A stretch of 64,000 nucleotides of DNA from NCEH01 sp002257205 (GTDB lineage Bacteria > Pseudomonadota > Alphaproteobacteria > Rhizobiales > Xanthobacteraceae), in the NCBI RefSeq assembly GCF_043195105.1, contig NZ_JBAFWO010000004.1. One strand, written 5' to 3'. The position numbers and the translations under genes are program-made. Of this stretch, positions 33,894 through 42,147 are shown piece by piece. The first letter of the stretch is position 1, and each line of letters opens with the position of its first letter. Under the pieces are notes generated by a model, which was not told where the DNA came from, did no database searches, and was given only the letters and a program-made list of their open reading frames with translations.

Positions 33894-34411
33894 CCGCAAA
33901 CCCCGAAATGGCGCGGGAAGCTGCGCGCACGATTTTGCGAGAGTTCGGAGTAAAGGGAGCACCGGTTCCCATTGAGCGCATTATCAAAGCCAGGAATGTC
34001 ATGCTTCAATACGCGCCACTGGAGGATGATCTCTCCGGCATGGCCTTCATAAAGGACGGTGTCGGTATCATCGGCGTGAACGCCTTGCATCACCCGAACC
34101 GGCAACGGTTTACGGCCGCGCATGAGCTCGGACATCATGTGTTGCATGCTTCGGATATCCAGAAGGCCGTGCATGTGGACAAGGGGTTTCGGGTCTTGAT
34201 GCGCGATGACGTCTCGTCCCAGGGCATTGACCCGCTGGAGGTCGAGGCCAATGCCTTTGCCTCCGAACTCCTTATGCCGCGAGAACTCCTTGCAATTGCT
34301 CTCGACGCCAGTGGATTGGATATGGAGGATGACGCCGGGATCGAAGCGCTTGCGAAAAAGTTCCGGGTCAGTGCATCCGCTATGCGGTTCCGCCTGGCGG
34401 GTCATTTCTAG
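33890..34411 (+). CDS. capP: ImmA/IrrE-type metallopeptidase, CapP-like
   Basis: The 173-residue protein has the COG2856 zinc-protease motif HELGHHVLH (about residue 80) and a later Glu in VEANAFASELLMP as third ligand. A C-terminal sensory region is short. CapP enzymes are activated by single-stranded DNA and cut the partner repressor CapH, derepressing CBASS. The GTG start overlaps the capH stop. The alternative, a stand-alone XRE-ImmA stress pair, is less likely given the CBASS context. Confidence 0.85.
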   Translation: MTANPEMAREAARTILREFGVKGAPVPIERIIKARNVMLQYAPLEDDLSGMAFIKDGVGIIGVNALHHPNRQRFTAAHELGHHVLHASDIQKAVHVDKGFRVLMRDDVSSQGIDPLEVEANAFASELLMPRELLAIALDASGLDMEDDAGIEALAKKFRVSASAMRFRLAGHF

Positions 34412-34425
34412 GCGAGGGGATGTGA

Positions 34426-35847
34426 ATGGGCTTCGTATTCTTCGACACGGAGACAACGGGGCTCAGGCACGGTTTCGATCAGATCGTGCATTTCGCGGCA
34501 ATTAGGACCGACAACGATCTCAACGAGGTCGATCGGTTCGAGGTGCGCTCACGTCTTCTACCGCATGTCGTTCCCCATCCGAGCGCCCTTCTGACAAACG
34601 GGCTGCCCATTGAACGGCTTACTGATGCGGGCTTGCCGTCGCACTATCAGATGGTCCTGCTTATCCGACAAAAACTCCTGTCCTGGTCTCCCTCGATTTT
34701 CGTCGGCTATAACTCCATCCGGTTCGACGAGGAGATGCTCAGGCACGCTCTTTTTCAGACGCTGCATCCAGCTTACCTCACGAGCAACCACGGTAATTGC
34801 CGCGCGGACGTTCTGGGCCTCGTCATGGCGGCCGCGGCGCTCTCGCCAGCCAGCCTGTCCGTTCCCTTTGGGCCGGAAGGGCGTCCGACTTTCCGTCTGG
34901 AACAGCTTGCGTCGGCAAATGGTGTAGCTCATACCCACGCCCACGACGCGATGGCTGACGTGATTGCAACGCTCGGTCTTTGCCGGTGCGTCCATGAACG
35001 CTCGTCCGAACTCTGGCAGCGCTTCGTGCGCTTTTCGAAGAAGGCGACAGTCGGCGATTTCGTCGACTCGGAGGACGGTTTTTTCCTCACGGAGTTCTTT
35101 GGCAACGAGGCCTATCACACGCCGGTCGTCTGCCTCGGCCCCGATCCGGATCAGCCCAATGGCCGGTTCTGCTTGCGTTTGGATGCGTCCCCCGAAGAGC
35201 TTACCGCGATGCCGGATGAGGCGTTGCGGAGCTACTTGTCGGCAAAACCAAGCCCTGTCCGCAGACTGAGAATCAATGCTGCACCCACGCTAACAGCTCT
35301 TTATGATGCGCCGGAGGCAATGCTCAACGGAGCCGACATCGATGACCTGGAGGGTCGTGCTCGAAGCATCAAGGAAAATACAGCACTTCGTTACCGGATC
35401 ATCTCGATCTTCGTGGCGACGCGAGCGCCCCGTTCACCATCCACCCATGTGGAAGGGCAGATCTACGATGGCTTTCCCGGCCCGGATGACGAGACCCGCA
35501 TGGCAAATTTCCATGATGTGGGTTGGGGGGATGCCGCAGCCATCATTCGAGAGTTTGATGATGAACGGCTCCGGATTTTTGGCCGGCGATTGATCTATTT
35601 CGGCGGCCGGTCGGCCCTCTCGGATGACCTGAAGCTTGTCGTGGAGCGCGACTTGACCGACCGGCTGATGGATGTTGCTACTGGTGGTTTCACGCTGCAC
35701 CACGCGCTACAGGAGACGGAACTGCTCTTGGATGACCATGTGTCTGATTCCGACGGAATCTTGGCCAACTATCGGAGCTACCTGATAAATCGAATTGAAC
35801 GCGTAACGGAATTCCGTGCCAGACATTTTGCGATCGAGCTAGGTTAA
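34426..35847 (+). CDS. ExoI/SbcB-like DEDDh 3'-5' exonuclease, CBASS-linked (Cap18-like)
   Basis: The 473-residue protein has DEDDh exonuclease motifs: FFDTETTGL (Exo I, residues about 5-13), FVGYNSIRFDEEMLR (Exo II) and HTHAHDAMADV (Exo III, with His and Asp). C-terminal regions resemble the SH3-like and extended domains of exonuclease I, which digests single-stranded DNA. It begins 14 bases after capP in the same direction. Exonucleases (Cap18) are known ancillary genes of CBASS; here one could trim the ssDNA that activates CapP, or mature foreign DNA ends. The role is inferred. Confidence 0.85.
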   Translation: MGFVFFDTETTGLRHGFDQIVHFAAIRTDNDLNEVDRFEVRSRLLPHVVPHPSALLTNGLPIERLTDAGLPSHYQMVLLIRQKLLSWSPSIFVGYNSIRFDEEMLRHALFQTLHPAYLTSNHGNCRADVLGLVMAAAALSPASLSVPFGPEGRPTFRLEQLASANGVAHTHAHDAMADVIATLGLCRCVHERSSELWQRFVRFSKKATVGDFVDSEDGFFLTEFFGNEAYHTPVVCLGPDPDQPNGRFCLRLDASPEELTAMPDEALRSYLSAKPSPVRRLRINAAPTLTALYDAPEAMLNGADIDDLEGRARSIKENTALRYRIISIFVATRAPRSPSTHVEGQIYDGFPGPDDETRMANFHDVGWGDAAAIIREFDDERLRIFGRRLIYFGGRSALSDDLKLVVERDLTDRLMDVATGGFTLHHALQETELLLDDHVSDSDGILANYRSYLINRIERVTEFRARHFAIELG

Positions 35848-36147
35848 TTCACGCCATCGTGGCGACGATCAGAGCTCTAGAGTTTGTTAAGAGAATCCGC
35901 ATAAGTGTCTGTTTAAAAGGGAAGGTTGTTATTCTTGACTAGTAATAGATTTGGTGCCGGTGACCATAGCGCCTGATCGCCCGAGGTCTCTCCCGGCGGG
36001 TCGTAGCTGGCCGATCTGTTTCGACTGGCTGATTTGGCAAACTATTCGGAACAAACCGTACAAGGTGGCGAATAGGGTGTCGTCGGTGACAGTAGGCAGA
36101 GCACAAAGGCCCTGCCTACTGTTGAATGGCGGAGGCGGGTATCAGGA
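35848..36147. other. Gene-free 300 bases between the exonuclease and the integrase
   Basis: Both flanking genes end here (convergent). The only clear structure is the hairpin at 36089-36122. A lower GC part (35877-35950) could hold remnants of a promoter or a recombination site; no gene is visible. Confidence 0.5.
36089..36122 (-). terminator. Hairpin after the integrase gene
   Basis: ACAGTAGGCAG (36089-36099) and CTGCCTACTGT (36112-36122) form an 11-bp perfect stem with a 12-base loop, about 26 bases past the integrase stop. There is no T run, so it may act as an RNA end-stabiliser or a bidirectional block rather than a classical terminator. Confidence 0.5.
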
Positions 36148-37389
36148 TCAGGCCGCACGTTTCAGGCCCTTTTTCGTCAGAATTTTAGTGACGAAAGTGT
36201 TCCATTTTTTCATCGCGGCTCGCTTCTCGGGCATATAGTGCCAACGGTCGTAGCTCTTGGAGCTGACATCTTGAAGCGTGTGGTTCTGAAGGCGATCGCG
36301 GATTTCCTTTGTCACACCTGCCTTCCCGGCTAGCGTCTTCCATGTCCGGCGCAGATCGCGGTTCGTGACGACAGGGATGACCTCCCGTTCACGCTGGCGC
36401 CACATGAAGGCATAAAGCGTCCCATGGCTGACGGGCTTCTCTGGATCCATCGCCGACGGAAAGAACCAGCCATGCTCGTTGGGCTTGATCGACTCGATTA
36501 ACTCGACAGCGATGTCGGGAACCGGGATCGCATGAGGCTTTCCATTTTTGGTTTTCGACCAGTCGATGATTTTCTCGCGGGCATCCCATTGATCAACGTG
36601 GAGACGGGCGATCTCCTCAACGCGCTGGCCGGTCAGCATCAGAAGACGAACAGCACGGGCATAAGGAGGATGGATCGGCGTGTCCGGGTACTCCAGCCAG
36701 CGATAGAGGCGAAGGAACTCATCCTCGTCGAGCCAACGGGTGCCCACGACCTTAGGTTCTGTTGGGATGCCAGCAGCGGGGTTCATGATCAAATGAAAGC
36801 GCCGAGGTGAGTGGGAGCGATAATCATGTTCGGATTTCAGCCCCCAGCTATAGGCCGAGCGGATGTAGCTGCGGACATGATCGGCCATCGACTTTTTACC
36901 CCGCTCGAAAATCGGGCGGATCACCTCTGAGACTTCATCGGGTTCGATGTCACGAGCGGGCCGGTGACGGCCGAGCATGTCGGCAATCTTGTTCAGGCCT
37001 TTTTCGGCTTCTTTCCACGACGATTTTTCAGAGTCCTTCAGGTGCTTCGCATATGCCTCGAAAAGGTCGCCCACGGTTCCGGGCCGCGTGTCTCCGGCGA
37101 TCTTAATGCTGCGCCCCTTCTGGATGGGGGTGGCGAAATCGCGCTTGAAGACCTCGCGGGCTTGGGCGAGCGACATTGCCGGATAGGATCCGAGCTTTTT
37201 CTTAAGGCGCTTCTTGTCGCGCCACTGCTGCGCCATCCAGTCCGCTGTCACTCTGGTCGGCATTGGCTTGATGGTGAGAACGAGACGGCCCGTGCCGTGC
37301 CCTTCACCATCAACGAGAGTCACTTGTTTCTCGGTTTGTTCCACTTGCTTCAAAGTCCGGCGGATTTCGCCATCTGTAAGGCTTGGCAT
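36148..37389 (-). CDS. int: Tyrosine site-specific integrase of the island
   Basis: The 413-residue protein has a core-binding SAM-like domain in the middle and a C-terminal catalytic domain: first Arg in MLTGQRVEEIARL, the later RDLRRTWKT, and the nucleophile Tyr in SSKSYDRWHY. The N-terminal region has the P4-like arm-binding layout (KKKLGSYPAMSLAQAREVF). The start at 37389 (MPSLTDGEIRRT) is chosen over the longer frame from 37518. It lies immediately beside the chromosomal border and points inward, as expected for an integrase at one end of its element. Confidence 0.92.
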   Translation of the reverse strand: MPSLTDGEIRRTLKQVEQTEKQVTLVDGEGHGTGRLVLTIKPMPTRVTADWMAQQWRDKKRLKKKLGSYPAMSLAQAREVFKRDFATPIQKGRSIKIAGDTRPGTVGDLFEAYAKHLKDSEKSSWKEAEKGLNKIADMLGRHRPARDIEPDEVSEVIRPIFERGKKSMADHVRSYIRSAYSWGLKSEHDYRSHSPRRFHLIMNPAAGIPTEPKVVGTRWLDEDEFLRLYRWLEYPDTPIHPPYARAVRLLMLTGQRVEEIARLHVDQWDAREKIIDWSKTKNGKPHAIPVPDIAVELIESIKPNEHGWFFPSAMDPEKPVSHGTLYAFMWRQREREVIPVVTNRDLRRTWKTLAGKAGVTKEIRDRLQNHTLQDVSSKSYDRWHYMPEKRAAMKKWNTFVTKILTKKGLKRAA

Positions 37390-37537
37390 TGTGCACTCCC
37401 ATAGGCTGTTTTGGTGGGGTCGCCAGATGGTCAGCGGGGGTCGGCGACTGGGGGTAAAAGGGGTGATGATCCCCCTTAAACCGACCCCAATATGCCATGA
37501 TATCCGGGGGTGCGACAAGCAAAAAAATCTTTATCTA

Positions 37538-38143
37538 TCAATGTGATAGAGCGTGACCGTGCGTGATCGAAATGGCGCCTGTAGGATGGTTGTGGCACAG
37601 GATGATGGCGGTGGCGGAGAGCTCCAGCGCCCGCTTGACCACCTCGCGGGGATAGACCGGGGCATGATCCACCGTGCCCTGCTGCACCACCTCGTCGGCG
37701 ATCAGCTGGTTGCGCTTGTCGAGGAACAGCACCCGCACCTGCTCGCGCTCGGCGAACGCCATGGAGGCGCGGCAATAATCGAGCACCGAGCTCCAGGACG
37801 AGAGCACCGGGCGCCGCTTCATCTGGCCCTTGGCGAGGCGATGGGCGGCGGCCTCCACGATCTTCAGCTCGGTGACGATGGCATCCTTCACGCCGGGAAT
37901 TTCGCTGAGCAGGGCGGCGGGCGCTGCCACCACCTCGGCGAAGGAGCCGAAGCGCGCCACCAGGGCTTTCGCGAGCGGCTTCACATCGCGCCGGGGCACG
38001 GCGCGGAACAGCACGAGTTCCAGCAATTCATAATCGGCGAGCGCGGCCGAACCGGCCTCGCGGAAGCGCGCGCGCAGGCGGTCGCGATGCCCCAGGAAAT
38101 GGGGGCCGGCCTCGGCGATGCCGTCCTCGGGCTCCCCCGCCAT
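37538..38143 (-). pseudogene. radC: RadC (MPN/JAB family), 3' end lost at the island junction
   Basis: The 201-residue product has the helix-hairpin-helix N-terminal half (ALADYELLELVLFRAVPRRDVKPLAKALV) and the start of the JAB/MPN domain (RVLFLDKRNQLIADEVV, ATAIILCHNHPTG). Normal RadC proteins continue for about 30-40 residues after HNHP[ST]G, including the S-x-x-D metal ligands. Here the frame instead reads AISITHGHALSH and stops, in sequence belonging to the island. The zinc site is therefore incomplete and the product probably inactive. The ATG at 38143 lies two bases after the map stop. Confidence 0.8.
37555..37600. other. Probable attachment site (island-chromosome junction) within radC
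   Basis: RadC-like codons are conserved up to CACAACCATCCTACAGG (revcomp of about 37579-37595) and diverge from the family immediately after. The integrase gene starts 150-190 bases away on the island side. The crossover site is expected in or next to this segment; the matching copy would lie at the other end of the island, outside the window. Confidence 0.55.
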
Positions 38144-38145
38144 GG

Positions 38146-38973
38146 TCAGGCCGGCAGATAGGGCGGCTTGTGATAGCCCTTCGGGCTCAGGGTGAAGATT
38201 TCCACCCCGGTCTGGGTCACGCCGACCGTATGCTCGAACTGGGCGGAGAGCGAGCGGTCGCGCGTCACCGCCGTCCAGCCGTCGGACAGCACCTTCACGT
38301 GCGGACGGCCGAGATTGATCATCGGCTCCACGGTGAAGATCATGCCCGGCTTCAGCTCCGGCCCCTCGCCGCGCCGGCCCACATGGACGATGTTCGGCTC
38401 GTCATGGAACACCTGGCCGACGCCATGGCCGCAGAAATCGCGCACCACGCTCATGTGCTGCGGCTCCACGAAATCCTGGATCGCCGCGCCGATGTCGCCC
38501 ACATGGCCGCCCGGCTTGATGGCCTCGATGCCGAGCATCATGGACTCATAGGTCACTTCGATCAGCCGCTCGGCCCGGCGGGGAATTTCGCCGATGGCGA
38601 ACATGCGGCTGGAATCGCCGTACCAGCCGTCCAGAATCAAGGTGACGTCCACGTTCACGATGTCGCCCTCGCGCAGCGGGCGGGCGTTGGGCATGCCGTG
38701 GCAGACCACGTGATTGATGGAGGTGCACACCGAATAGCGATAGCCGCGATACATCAGCGTCGCCGGCAGGGCGCCATTGTCCATGGCGAACTGGAAGATC
38801 AGATCGTCGATGGCGGCGGTGGAAACGCCGGGGCCGACCATCTCGGCCACCGCGTCGAGCGCGCGGGCGGTCAGCTGGCCGGCCTTGCGCATGCCCTCGA
38901 AGGCGGCGGGGCCATAAAGCTTGATATGGCCGGTCTTCCTGAGCGGCGCCTGGGCCGCCTCCACATAAGTCAT
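38146..38973 (-). CDS. map: Methionine aminopeptidase, type I
   Basis: The 275-residue enzyme removes N-terminal Met from new proteins. Metal ligands are visible in family order: Asp in IVNVDVTLILDGWYGDSSR (two Asp), His in CGHGVGQVFHDEPN and Glu in FTVEPMIN and FEHTV. The substrate-side His is in NHVVCHGMPN. Length and order match alphaproteobacterial Map. It lies directly upstream of radC in the same direction, a common alphaproteobacterial arrangement (sfsA-map-radC). Confidence 0.96.
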   Translation of the reverse strand: MTYVEAAQAPLRKTGHIKLYGPAAFEGMRKAGQLTARALDAVAEMVGPGVSTAAIDDLIFQFAMDNGALPATLMYRGYRYSVCTSINHVVCHGMPNARPLREGDIVNVDVTLILDGWYGDSSRMFAIGEIPRRAERLIEVTYESMMLGIEAIKPGGHVGDIGAAIQDFVEPQHMSVVRDFCGHGVGQVFHDEPNIVHVGRRGEGPELKPGMIFTVEPMINLGRPHVKVLSDGWTAVTRDRSLSAQFEHTVGVTQTGVEIFTLSPKGYHKPPYLPA

Positions 38974-39097
38974 CGCATTGGTCCTGGGCCGGCGGCGTCG
39001 CCAGCGTGAATTGCATTTGCATCAGATTTAGGCCATGCGGCGCGCAAAGCAAGTGTCCGCGCGCTCTTGCATGCCGCCCGCGCCCTCGACGCAAGCT

Positions 39098-39811
39098 TCA
39101 CCCGAGCATGGCGATGGGGCGATCCAGCGCAATTCCGCCGGCATCCAGGCTGCAGGCGAAGGCGAGTGCTTCCACCCCCGCCGCGCGGGCGAGATCAAAC
39201 GCCGCGCCGTAGGCGGGGTCGATGTCGCGGGCGATGGAAACGCTGCGCGCCGAGCCGATCTGGCACAGATAGACCATCACCGCCCGTGCCCCTGTGCGCG
39301 CCTGGGCGGCCAGTTCCACCAGATGCTTGGTGCCGCGCGCGGTGACGCAATCGGGAAATTCGGACAGCTGCGGCCGGCGCATGAGGTGCACATTCTTCAC
39401 CTCGACGAAGCAAAGCGGGCGCCCCTCGCCCTCCAGCAGCAGGTCGATGCGGCTGTTGAGGCCGTATTTCACCTCGCGCCGCAGGCTGGCATAGCCGGCG
39501 AGTTCTGGAATGGCCCCGGCCGCGATCGCCTCGGCGACCAGGGCGTTGGGATGCATGGTGTTGACGCCCACCAATTCCAGCCCGGTGCCAAAATCCGCCT
39601 CCACCATCTCCCAGCTCAGCGGCAGCTTGCGGGTGAGGACGGGGGAGCGCGACAGCCAGATTCGGGCGCCCGGCGTCGCGAGCCCGCTCATGGCGCCGGA
39701 ATTCGCCACATGGACGGTCGTCTCGCTGCCGTCCGCCAGCACCACGTCGGCGAGGAAGCGCTTGTAGCGGCGGATCAGGGTCGCGGGCTGGAGGGCGGTT
39801 TGAAAGCGCAT
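39098..39811 (-). CDS. sfsA: SfsA family protein (sugar fermentation stimulation)
   Basis: The 237-residue protein has the SfsA layout: LIRRYKRFLADVVL at the start, HVANSGAMSGL, SWEMVEADFGTG, YGLNSRIDLLLEGEG and FVEVKNVHL, the latter like a nuclease-fold D-ExK core (Asp in RIDLLL, EVK). Homologs bind DNA or modulate sugar gene expression in E. coli; the function elsewhere is unclear. The ATG at 39811 overlaps the thioesterase stop (TGATG). Confidence 0.94.
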   Translation of the reverse strand: MRFQTALQPATLIRRYKRFLADVVLADGSETTVHVANSGAMSGLATPGARIWLSRSPVLTRKLPLSWEMVEADFGTGLELVGVNTMHPNALVAEAIAAGAIPELAGYASLRREVKYGLNSRIDLLLEGEGRPLCFVEVKNVHLMRRPQLSEFPDCVTARGTKHLVELAAQARTGARAVMVYLCQIGSARSVSIARDIDPAYGAAFDLARAAGVEALAFACSLDAGGIALDRPIAMLG

Positions 39812-40302
39812 CAGGCGCGGGTGTCGCTGCGGCCGGCGAGGCAGAACAGGGTCTGCGTGCCGGTGGCGCAATGGGAGCGCACCCCGCCCGCTTCCGCGAA
39901 CACGTCCACCCGCACGATGCTGAGGGTGCGGCCGGATTTCAGAACTTCGCCGATGGCGATCAGGCGCTCGCCTCGGCCCGGCGACATGATGTTGACCTTG
40001 TATTCCACGGTCACCACGCTGGAATCGGCGGGAAACAAGGTGAAGGCCGCATAGCCGCCGGCGGTGTCGGCGATCGCGCCGATGGAACCGCCGTGGAAAT
40101 AGCCGTGCTGCTGGGTGAGGCCTTCGGCGAAGGGCAGGATGACTTCCACCCGGCCCGCCTCCACGCGCGCGAGCTGCGCCCCGAGCGTCGCCATGAAGGG
40201 CTGGCGGGAAAAGCTGTCGCGCACGCGCTGCGCGAAATCGGGATCGGGCGGGACGAAGGCGGGCGCTGGGGCAGCGGGGTCGGGGACGGAAGGGGCGGTC
40301 AT
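39811..40302 (-). CDS. PaaI-family hotdog thioesterase
   Basis: The 163-residue single hotdog domain has the 4HBT/PaaI signature: HGYFHGGSIGAIADTAGG (catalytic Asn/Asp-type loop and helix) and VVTVEYKVNIMSPGRGERL. Such enzymes hydrolyse aromatic or short-chain acyl-CoAs. It is translationally coupled to sfsA. A strong hairpin lies four bases upstream of the start. Confidence 0.9.
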   Translation of the reverse strand: MTAPSVPDPAAPAPAFVPPDPDFAQRVRDSFSRQPFMATLGAQLARVEAGRVEVILPFAEGLTQQHGYFHGGSIGAIADTAGGYAAFTLFPADSSVVTVEYKVNIMSPGRGERLIAIGEVLKSGRTLSIVRVDVFAEAGGVRSHCATGTQTLFCLAGRSDTRA

Positions 40303-40306
40303 GCAA

Positions 40307-40335
40307 AGGGTCCCGGAAGTCTGTTCCGAGACCCT
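40307..40335 (-). terminator. Hairpin between the FAH-family gene and the thioesterase
   Basis: AGGGTC-CGGAA and TTCCG-GACCCT form a near-perfect 11-bp stem (40307-40335) followed on the minus strand by TTTGC. It is a likely terminator for the FAH-family gene, but it also sits over the ribosome-binding region of the thioesterase and may limit its translation. Confidence 0.6.
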
Positions 40336-40376
40336 CTTACATCATTCGCTGCCGGGCGCACGCCCCCGGCCGGAGG

Positions 40377-41150
40377 TCATTGCACGAAGATGTTCTTCAA
40401 GGTGCCGATGCCGTCGATCACGATATCGATTTCGTTCGACGGGTCCTTCATGGAGCCGACGCCCACTGAGGTGCCGCAGGCGATGAGATCGCCGGGGTTC
40501 AGCGTCATGTCCTGGGAGAGCAGGGCCACGAGCCGGTGCGGCGGGAAGATCATGTCGGCGAGCGGGTAGTTCTGCCGCTCGGCGCCGTTGAGGATGGTGC
40601 GCACGCTGGCGCTGGCGGCGTCGAACTCCGTCTCGATCCAGGGGCCGAACGGGCCGTATTGGTCGAACCCCTTGGCGCGCGCCCATTGCGGGAAGGTGGG
40701 ATCCTTGTTCAGGATATCCGCCGCCGTGATGTCGTTGACGATGGTATAGCCGAAGATGTGGGCGGCCGCCTCGTCTTCGGAAATATTGCTCGCTTTTTTG
40801 CCGATGACGATGCCGAGCTCGCCTTCATAGACCGTCTTGCCGGAATAGGACGGCGGGCGGTGCACGATGCTGCCCGGCGCGGCGACCGAGGTGGTGGCCT
40901 TGAGCAGATAGAGCGGCTCGGCCGGCTCGGCGACATTGAGCTTGGCGGCAAGGCTGTGGAAATTATTCCACAGGGCGATGATCTTGCTCGGCACGCTCGG
41001 GGCTTCGAGCATCACGGCGGAGAGCGCCAGGCTCTCGCCGGTCGGCGTCGCGCCGGCGAACATGTCGCCCTGGTGCACGGCGATGGCCTCGCCCTCCAGC
41101 GTGCCGAACCCGGTGCTTCCGTCTTTCGTGAAACGGACCCATTTCGCCAT
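40377..41150 (-). CDS. Fumarylacetoacetate hydrolase (FAH) family protein
   Basis: The 257-residue protein has the FAH fold core: an acidic metal-binding set in YEGELGIVIGKKA (two Glu) and GYTIVNDITAADI (Asp), and a late GDLIACGTSVGVGSM loop. Members act as fumarylpyruvate hydrolases, oxaloacetate decarboxylases or decarboxylase/isomerases of aromatic catabolism. The specific substrate is not evident. It starts 113 bases downstream of sucD in the same direction. Confidence 0.9.
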   Translation of the reverse strand: MAKWVRFTKDGSTGFGTLEGEAIAVHQGDMFAGATPTGESLALSAVMLEAPSVPSKIIALWNNFHSLAAKLNVAEPAEPLYLLKATTSVAAPGSIVHRPPSYSGKTVYEGELGIVIGKKASNISEDEAAAHIFGYTIVNDITAADILNKDPTFPQWARAKGFDQYGPFGPWIETEFDAASASVRTILNGAERQNYPLADMIFPPHRLVALLSQDMTLNPGDLIACGTSVGVGSMKDPSNEIDIVIDGIGTLKNIFVQ

Positions 41151-41262
41151 GTGGCGGCTCCTGAGATGAGAGGGGGCGCGCGGTCGGTCGCGCGGCTGTC
41201 GCGCGCACCCGCCGGGCGCCGGAAGGGGGTAGCGTCGCGGCTGCGGGCCGCGACGCGGAACA

Positions 41263-42147
41263 TCAGCCCTTGAGGACTTCGACCAGGGTCTTTCCGAGGC
41301 GCGCGGGCGAGGGGGAGACGCGGATGCCAGCCGCTTCCATGGCCGCGATCTTGTCTTCCGCACCGCCCTTGCCGCCCGAGATGATCGCGCCCGCATGGCC
41401 CATCCGGCGGCCCGGAGGCGCCGTGCGGCCGGCGATGAAGCCAACCATCGGCTTCTTGCGCCCGCGCTTGGCCTCGTCCGCGATGAACTGCGCCGCATCC
41501 TCTTCCGCCGAGCCGCCGATCTCGCCGATCATCACGATCGACAAGGTCTTCGGGTCCGCCAGGAACAGCTCCAGGATGTCGATGAATTCGGTGCCCTTCA
41601 CCGGATCGCCGCCGATGCCCACCGCGCTGGTCTGGCCAAGGCCCTCCTGCGTGGTCTGGAACACCGCCTCATAGGTCAGCGTGCCCGAGCGCGACACCAC
41701 GCCCACCGAGCCCTGCTTGAAGATGTTGCCCGGCATGATGCCGATCTTGCATTCGCCGGCGGTCATCACGCCCGGGCAATTGGGCCCGATCAGGCGCGAC
41801 TTGGAGCCGGAGAGCGCGCGCTTCACCTTCACCATGTCGAGCACCGGGATGCCCTCGGTGATGCACACGATCAGCGGGATTTCCGCGTCGATGGCTTCCA
41901 GGATCGCATCGGCGGCGCCCGGAGGCGGCACATAGATCACGGAGGCGTCGGCGCCGGTGGCTTCGCGCGCCTCGATCACGGTGTCGAACACCGGCAGGCC
42001 GAGGTGCGTCGTGCCGCCCTTGCCGGGCGAGGTGCCGCCGACCATTTTCGTTCCGTAGGCGATCGCCTGCTCGGAATGGAAGGTGCCGTTCTTCCCGGTG
42101 AAGCCTTGGGTGATGACCTTGGTATTGGCGTCGATAAGCACGGACAT
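41263..42147 (-). CDS. sucD: Succinyl-CoA synthetase alpha subunit
   Basis: The roughly 294-residue subunit has the CoA-binding Rossmann start (VITQGFTGKNGTFHSEQAI), the catalytic phospho-His loop (AGRTAPPGRRMGHAGAIISG) and ATP-citrate lyase/ligase domain features (LTYEAVFQTTQEGLGQT). It joins the beta subunit to interconvert succinyl-CoA, ADP/GDP and succinate. The ATG at 42147 overlaps the sucC stop (TGATG). The usual mdh and sucAB neighbours are absent here. Confidence 0.94.
   Translation of the reverse strand: MSVLIDANTKVITQGFTGKNGTFHSEQAIAYGTKMVGGTSPGKGGTTHLGLPVFDTVIEAREATGADASVIYVPPPGAADAILEAIDAEIPLIVCITEGIPVLDMVKVKRALSGSKSRLIGPNCPGVMTAGECKIGIMPGNIFKQGSVGVVSRSGTLTYEAVFQTTQEGLGQTSAVGIGGDPVKGTEFIDILELFLADPKTLSIVMIGEIGGSAEEDAAQFIADEAKRGRKKPMVGFIAGRTAPPGRRMGHAGAIISGGKGGAEDKIAAMEAAGIRVSPSPARLGKTLVEVLKG

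Larger units (their letters stand above)
1..37577. mobile_element. Integrative genomic island (ICE-like), left end outside the window
   Basis: The stretch is bounded on the right by a P4/phage-type tyrosine integrase at 36148-37389 whose neighbour, radC, loses its conserved 3' end. It holds ArdC, a ParB-like protein, a methyltransferase-helicase, three insertion sequences, a toxin-antitoxin pair and two anti-phage systems, all typical cargo of integrative or conjugative elements. No conjugation (tra/virB) gene is visible, so mobility by conjugation is not shown. The left attachment site is not in the window. The right border is placed within the radC codons for HNHPTG (37578-37595); it could be off by some tens of bases. 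Confidence 0.72.

Noticed and set aside
36148..37518. Integrase start at 37518
   Set aside because: The extra 43 residues are unlike integrase N-termini and lie in the att region; the ATG at 37389 fits the family.
1..37577. Second attachment site or conjugation genes within the window
   Set aside because: No repeat of the radC junction sequence and no relaxase or type IV secretion gene was recognised; the other island end must be outside.
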